Notes under the pieces: model-generated
What the model was told of the DNA's origin: nothing
What the model saw: only the letters and a program-made list of their open reading frames with translations
The model's database searches: none
NCBI GenBank assembly: GCA_963920635.1
Contig: OY987300.1
Coordinates: forward strand, 81,693,899 to 81,757,898
Length of the DNA stretch: 64,000 bases
Reading direction: 5' to 3'
Origin: Pseudeuparius sepicola
Taxonomy: Eukaryota > Arthropoda > Insecta > Coleoptera > Anthribidae
In this document: positions 58,372 through 64,000 of the stretch, piece by piece
Numbering within the stretch: the first letter of the stretch is position 1
Layout of the letters: each line of letters begins with the position of its first letter
Made by a program: the position numbers and the translations under genes

Positions 58372-59534
58372 TACAGGGTTTCCCAACGAAAACTTGACCC
58401 TCCCCAAAAATTAGAAAACTACCTCACTTGTGGCTCATCATTTTAAAGCCCTTTTAATTGCGAATATAGTGATGCGTCGTTTTTAGAAATCTGTTGAGAT
58501 TTGACAGAATTATTGGCTAAAAACGGAAAATTGACAATCCACTGTACGCGTAGTAATTTCTTACCCAAATGCTCGCCACTAATAAGTTTTTATCTACTAT
58601 ACACGACCAAATTACCTAGTTTTTATTGACGTGTGATCAGTTTACAAAAAAGTCACAAATGAAAAAGCTGAAGCAAAACAAAAAAGTTCATACGAATTCA
58701 AACCTTATATCTTTTTTAAATAACAAAAAGTCACTGTGACAAAAAACCCCGTTTTTTTTTTGTTTCTAACTACGAAATCGTTAGTTTCAGCCTGCTATTG
58801 AAAGTGTAAACGTGTTTTTCAAATGGTTTATTCTATCGCGGAAAAATTAGAAATTGTCGCAATTCGTGCTGTAGCTTTAGCGCAATCATGATTTCGATAA
58901 CAAATTGCAACAATTTCTACTCTTTTCGCGATAGAATAAACCATTTCGAAAATACGTTTCCACTTTCAATAGCAAGATGAAACTAACGATTTTGCGGTTA
59001 CAAGCAAAAAACGGGTACTTTTTTTGTGACAGTGACTTTTTGTTACATATTTTAAAAAGATATAAGGTTTGAATTCGTATGAACTTTTTTGTTTTGCTTC
59101 AGCTTTTTCATTTGTGACTTTTTTGTAAACTGATCACACGTCAATAAAAACTAGGTAATTTGGTCGTGTATAGTAGATAAAAACTTATTAGTGGCGAGCA
59201 TTTGGGTAAGAAATTACTACGCGTACAGTGGATTGTCAATTTTCCGTTTTTAGCCAATAATTCTGTCAAATCTCAACAGATTTCTAAAAACGACGCATCA
59301 CTATATTCGCAATAAAAAGGGCTTTAAAATGATGCGTCACAAGGAGGGGTAGTTCCATTTGAAATTTTAAAGTTGGGGTTGCTAGGGATTAGGGGGATGA
59401 ACATATCGGGTTGGCTTGACTGTCAAAAAAGCTCCCCCAAGAACAAAAATCCACGGGTCTGGGCGAATTTTCAAACATTTTTCGGTTTTCTAATTGTTGG
59501 GGGGTGGGTCAAGTTTTCGTTGGGAAACCCTGTA
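58372..59534. mobile_element. 1163-bp palindromic element, ends TACAGGGTTTCCC
   Basis: Arms of about 450-550 bp mirror each other from TACAGGGTTTCCCAACGAAA inward; a divergent patch occurs only at 59340-59480 in the right arm. TA flanks both ends. The centre, 58820-58950, retains two opposed transposase N-terminal starts (next entry). It is therefore best read as two inverted 5' ends of one mariner-like transposon fused together. Confidence 0.85.
58828..58944 (-). pseudogene. Mariner transposase N-terminal fragment
   Basis: 38 codons from ATG at 58944: MVYSIAKRVEIVAICYRN, then HDCAKATARI, before the frame runs into the opposite arm. The pattern xRVEIVxxxYRNxxCAxxTARxF is the N-terminal start of many insect mariner-like (IS630/Tc1/mariner) transposases. 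The other arm has its own start on the plus strand (58823-58891, MVYSIAEKLEIVAI, stop after 22 residues). Both are far too short to be functional. Confidence 0.65.
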
Positions 59535-61489
59535 TGTATTATTTTATGCGTAGAAATCGTTAGTGTGAAGAGACCTTTAGGGCGATATGCGAATACACGT
59601 CAATAGCTGTTTGCATTTCAAATTTCCGGTTATATATTGGTAGTGTCCATAGGGAATTTTTTACACCGATCGAACTTGTGATGTGACGAAAAATTGGGGC
59701 GCTATTATCGGACTTTAACTGTGTATGGTCCTGTCCTGTCGAATAATTTGATTTGGTTCAACGATTTATGCCGATCGCACTTCTGTCGGCAACATTTTAT
59801 AGTAGGTATAGTAAGGTAAGTTTAATATCCACAAACTCGAAAAAAACGCAATGTTGCCGTTAAAAATTGCATTGCCGAATCATATGGTTTGTAAATCTAC
59901 GTTGTTCCAGAGTAAGCTAATTTGGCAGGATTTACCTCGCTGTTTGGAACACTGTACAATTGTACATCTGCAATATCCGCCAGCTAGGTTTGTTGTTTTT
60001 TTATTGCAACAGTATGTACAGTCACGATACACTTACCCACGGTATGTCATTGCGCATCTTGTGACGTCAGTTGCGAATCAGAATTTAAATTGCTCCATAT
60101 GTTTTACACAGCAATAGATACTTTCTTATGGGTTTTTCCTTATTTTAAACGTTTTCTTTTAAATAAATGTTGTTAAAAATATGTAGATTATATTACTAGA
60201 TAAATGAATGAATATTCTGTTGATAAAAAACATATTTAATTTGATAATTATAATTTTACAACTAATTTGTTTTCTTTGCGTTTTAGCTAATCGTATGCAT
60301 GCAAATAAAATTGATATATATTTTGTTAAATTAACAGGATTTTTCTTTTAAAAGACCGTATATTGGCAGACAATAAAAAAATATCATATAGGTATCTAAA
60401 TAATACATTTATTGTAAGTATAAGGTAATCCTGAACTAAGTTTTGGGCTTCTATCGAGACAAACTCTCCATCGAAAAAAAGTATTCTACAGATGACTTGT
60501 TATAGGCAAAGATATTGATAAATAACATTCAAAGCCTTACCAAAAATATAACTTTTTCCTTCCAGTGTTTATGTCGGTTTATGTCAAAGCTTTATTTATT
60601 AATTAGTGCACACAAGCCTCGACACAAGCACAACCTGCACAACTAATGCTTAGTTTATAGTTAAACAACAAACAAAACAACATAATAAATAGTGAGTAAA
60701 ATAGGGACCTAATAATGATTCCCTTTAACCATAACAAGGCTAATTTTTTATTGCACATTCTATTTTATTTGCTGTATAAACCAGGCATAAACTCTGTTGA
60801 GTCCCCTATTTTTAATGCTCTGTTCTATAAATAATCTGTTTCCTTACCATTTTTTAAATTGATACTGTCTTGTCTGCGGCATGCAACAATCCATTTTTTG
60901 GCAAGATTATTGTCCTTGGGAAATCTATAGTACTTAATTTCCGTTCCCTTACTGTTTCTGTTATTATTTGAACAAACCGCTGACTACACATCCCGGCATT
61001 TTGGCCTATTTTAAAGCACTGTCGAGCTGGACTGACGGTCAGTCAGTTGTTTACACTTTTTTCTTGACACATTAAACTGTAAACTATAAAAAATCGTAAA
61101 ACACAACCGCAGAAGTTTTATGCTATAGTCGACAAAACAAGAAAAACCTTCGAACTAATAAAAGGAATTTTTAATCCCAGAACAATTTTCACGGTTCGCG
61201 CGCAGACCGCAGAGCGTTGCGAAGTTGCCAACATTTTTAACAACTCCAGCCCAACTCGATTCCATTACCGAAAACTTTTACAAATCTACTTAACCGACAC
61301 CGCGAAGCTTTTTAAGAATGCCCATTACACTTTCGAAATTGAACGATCGCGCCCGCAAAGTTGTATCGCTTTTCGACTGTTATGTCCATTGTTGTATTGT
61401 CCAGAAAGAATGCCATCATCGTGAGAGTAATATTTTTTGTTGGACTATTCCCTGACTAAAAATAAAAGAAATAAGTACGATAGGTTACA
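59535..61489. other. Noncoding DNA, no gene seen
   Basis: Mostly AT-rich. TGACGTCA at 60062-60069 lies in a stretch (59840-60110) with an 88-codon frame lacking any domain. 61180-61420 is GC-richer and single-copy in the window. Confidence 0.45.
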
Positions 61490-62029
61490 ATCTCAGACAA
61501 ACAATAAACATAGACTAATAATTCAATACAATACCGACCCTGCCAAGATAAAAAATGTTTAGTAACATTATTTGTTTGAGTCAGTAATAGACTACGTTTA
61601 TCTCGACGCGTTGGATCCGATTGAGAGAGGTTTGAATTCACTGGAGCGGACTCAAATAGACGGCGTAAACCTTATAGATTGAAATTCAATCAGATTTAAA
61701 ATTTCAAGTCAAGCCGCTATTTCCAAACAGAAGTTGGCCAGAAGGTGCACCAACCTACTGTGGAAAAAGTATAGTAAGTTAATGTCCCTAGAGAGGATTG
61801 AAAACCGTAGGATTCAATACTGATGATGTAAACGTAGAATTTGAGAAGATTTGACATAACTCAATCGGATCCATTTCAATCCAATCGAGTTGTCACTAAA
61901 ACAAAACAATGCAATGATTGCACCCAATGACGTCAGAACCTATAGACAGGTTTGTTTGGAGAATTCAACGCCTGCCAATATGAACCAATGAAATGATATA
62001 ATTTTTGAAATATTAAAAAATCAGGTGAT

Positions 62030-62753
62030 GATTTCAGCGATAATACCACTAGGTAGTGGTATTTTCGTATGTAATATCACTACTGCCGGAAATTTTATCG
62101 ATAGCGCTATTTTGCCTAGAAAGATCACGAGTATAAATTGGGCTTTTATTTTCTGATAAAATCCCGAGCGAATAAAATTATCTAGAAAAATTTCCGGCAC
62201 GAGTGGTATTTGTCGAGATTATTTCACGAATACGATTTAATAATTTCTGTATTAATTTTTTCTATGTTTACATTTCCAGAACGACTCATTTTGAACGAGT
62301 TTATTGACAGCTTCGACTGTAGCGTTCGAGTAAACAAACATGTTCGCTTGGGTATCCAAGGCAAATGCGATTATACCTACACCTTGTCGGCGTTGGTTTA
62401 TTTTCTGAATGTGTCATAAATTTAAACGGAGGCGGAGGTCTAAATAACAAGAATTTAGCAATGTAAAAGTTATATAAATTCATTGATATAATGCTTAATA
62501 ATACGGCAACATAATTTATAAGCTGCATAATTTGGAACAGTGTGAAACACACAAACTTTAAGAAGTAGGTACGTGTTTGTGTCCAACAGATTCGCGGTTG
62601 CTAACCAACGAAGTGATAATTTGCACAAGTGCAATTACCGGTAATTGCACTAGTGCAAATTATTGCTAGCAGAGGCATATCATTGGTTGGATTTTTATGG
62701 AAGGAGCTACCTTATTGGATGCAAGCAGTATGAGGGAAATAATCGCTGAAATC
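62030..62753 (+). mobile_element. Single arm of palindromic element G
   Basis: Bounded by GATTTCAGCGAT (62030-62041) and ATCGCTGAAATC (62742-62753), an exact 12-bp inverted pair. The interior is homologous to the right arm of 56405-57807, including the RFGNVNIEKIN-type frame on the opposite strand in altered form and the TTGCACTTGTGCAA palindromes. Confidence 0.75.
62617..62664. repeat. 48-bp palindrome
   Basis: ATAATTTGCACAAGTGCAAT and its near-complement meet at TACCGGTA, with one mismatch pair. It is a compact form of the tandem TTGCAC palindromes seen in element G. Confidence 0.8.
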
Positions 62754-63600
62754 CTACTCTCTTAGTTACGTCTTAGTTGCGCTAAACCAATATTGTGGCA
62801 GCTAAAACGGATAATCCGATAACTTATTCACATTACCAAATTTAATACTGGAATAGAATATATGTTTTCAGTTAACACATTGATCTTTAAATATCTATTA
62901 GCACAAAAAACATATTCAGAACCGAAAGTTCAATCTAACTGACAGCTAGCTGTCAAACTAACTAGTTGCAGTTGTTAACTTCTCTAATAGATAATATCTT
63001 TCCTTAATTTATCACTCATTATAATCCCAATGCTAAGAAAATACCACTCCTGCTGCGAAGTCGTGGTATTTTCAGCTTTGAGATTATAATTCGTAAAATT
63101 AACGAAAGGTATTATCGATAATAGGCAGACCACTTGTTATATTAAGCGCTCCATTAAATTATTCCGAAAATGTCGCGAGATTGTCAGAAATTGCCCCTTT
63201 TTGTCGAGCAGTAGCGAACTTATTTCGACTCTGGGCTCGGAGGCTGGCGTCGTTAGACCATCCCCCGAGTCTTCAGGTGAGGTTCCGATGCTTCCGGCGC
63301 CCCCAAACAAGAAAAAAACATGCGATATCCAAGTATGATTCTGGAGGAACTATAAGCGGGAATCACCGGGTGTATAGCTGGTTGATGGTTGACTTTCTGT
63401 CTTTGTTTGTAGCATGTTTTTAGAGTAGTATGGATATATTTAATCTTGGAGTCAAAATAAAGGGCATTTTAACAATGGGGCACCACGTCTATAGGTTTTG
63501 ACGTCATTGATTGCACCATTGCCAAACTTCTTCATAAATTATTGTGCTCTTTGATAGTAAGTATAAGTTTTGTGCTTCTATATAAAATGTCAGCCTTAAA

Positions 63601-64000
63601 ACCTCAGACAAATAATAAACATAGACTAATAATTCAGTTCACAGTTCGTAATAGAAATCTAAAACAAAACAATGCAATGATTGCACCATTGCCAAACTTC
63701 TTCATAAATTTATCTTGTACTCACGAAATAAATGTATAACCAACGCTAAAAAACATCAATTTGGAACAATTAGTTGATATCTACAATCTACATATAGTAA
63801 ACATTTGGACAGTTATCATTTTACTGATTTTGTGAATTTACTGATACTACTTGGTCTATAAATAATATCCTTAATAAATTGCTTATTCTGGCTAACGTGG
63901 CAACGTTGCACGAGCTCTTTGTGATCGATGCGCATTTGCTTTATTATGCCCCAACAGCTGATCCAGAGTTCATTGAGATTTCGCCAGTTTGTGTTGATGT
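63601..64000 (+). repeat. Interspersed repeat R, copy 3, runs off the window
   Basis: Uninterrupted copy that supplies both the empty hAT target (63678-63690) and the empty element-beta target (63935-63960). It continues past the end of the sequence. Confidence 0.8.

Larger units (their letters stand above)
61925..63509 (+). mobile_element. hAT-type MITE, copy 3, with internal insertion
   Basis: Both termini match copy 2 and are flanked by the perfect 8-bp duplication ATTGCACC (61917-61924 and 63510-63517). Uninterrupted targets with a single ATTGCACC exist at about 63678-63690 and, inverted, near 35450. Relative to copy 2, 35 internal bases are replaced by 1185 bases (61958-63142). Confidence 0.95.
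61490..63560 (+). repeat. Interspersed repeat R, copy 2, interrupted
   Basis: Shares ACAATAAACATAGACTAATA and CAAAACAATGCAATGATTGC-type blocks with 33891-35620 and with 63601-64000. It is broken by an inserted 300-bp segment (61598-61897, with the inverted pair GGATCCGATTGAG near its ends) and by the hAT MITE at 61925-63509. Confidence 0.65.

Overview
This window reads as AT-rich, repeat-dense nuclear DNA of an arthropod, most likely an insect. The grounds are mariner-type transposase relics with a 41-residue D-D spacing, hAT-type elements, many small inverted-repeat elements ending in TACAGGGTG, degenerate CCTAA-like stretches, and no operons, Shine-Dalgarno sites or dense coding. I cannot fix the order; a beetle is only a guess. 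I recognise no intact host gene. Nearly all open frames above 60 codons are chance frames or lie inside repeats, so this looks like a gene desert or a very large intron.

Layout. 1-4507: mostly featureless, with a compact direct-repeat element holding a tRNA-like sequence (2270-2763). 4508-6108: a folded inverted-repeat element with a nested 212-bp insertion. 7051-9705: two copies of a hairpin-bearing repeat. 13315-14804: an element built on a G-rich 14-bp motif, carrying two younger insertions. 16054-17302: first copy of a 1.25-kb element with an iterated 16-bp motif. 19228-20267: mariner element with a transposase relic. 22657-23567: element with eight GCGTACTCTT motifs. 24657-25385: a hairpin family with a second copy at 32488-33230. 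27007-27369: small element with an iterated CATTATTTACC motif. 28722-30830: a degenerate dimeric satellite. 31532-32410: a long palindrome. 33891-35620: a repeat split by the second 1.25-kb element. 37516-43799: several copies of a hAT-like family (TIR CAGGGACTCTTTAAA), with a recent 667-bp tandem duplication. 45050-48600: two minisatellites, a hAT MITE, a hAT transposase relic and a foldback element. 49975-50887: another CAGGGACTC copy. 51893-53140: LTR-like sequence bracketed by an inverted CACGTG cassette. 55071-55880: mariner transposase pseudogene with an apparent intron. 56405-57807 and 58372-59534: two large palindromic elements, the second retaining transposase N-termini. 61490-64000: repeat copies with a hAT MITE that itself holds another element.

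The main story is transposon biology. Exact 8-bp target duplications and empty sites inside the window document several insertions. Four unrelated-looking elements (alpha, beta, gamma, delta) share one architecture: TA flanks, G-rich ends, and a private 10-16 bp motif repeated 5-8 times in opposing orientations. Mariner-type relics at three places offer a plausible source for the TACAGGGTG foldback elements. GC-richer single-copy islands between the repeats are the best places to look for host regulatory sequence.
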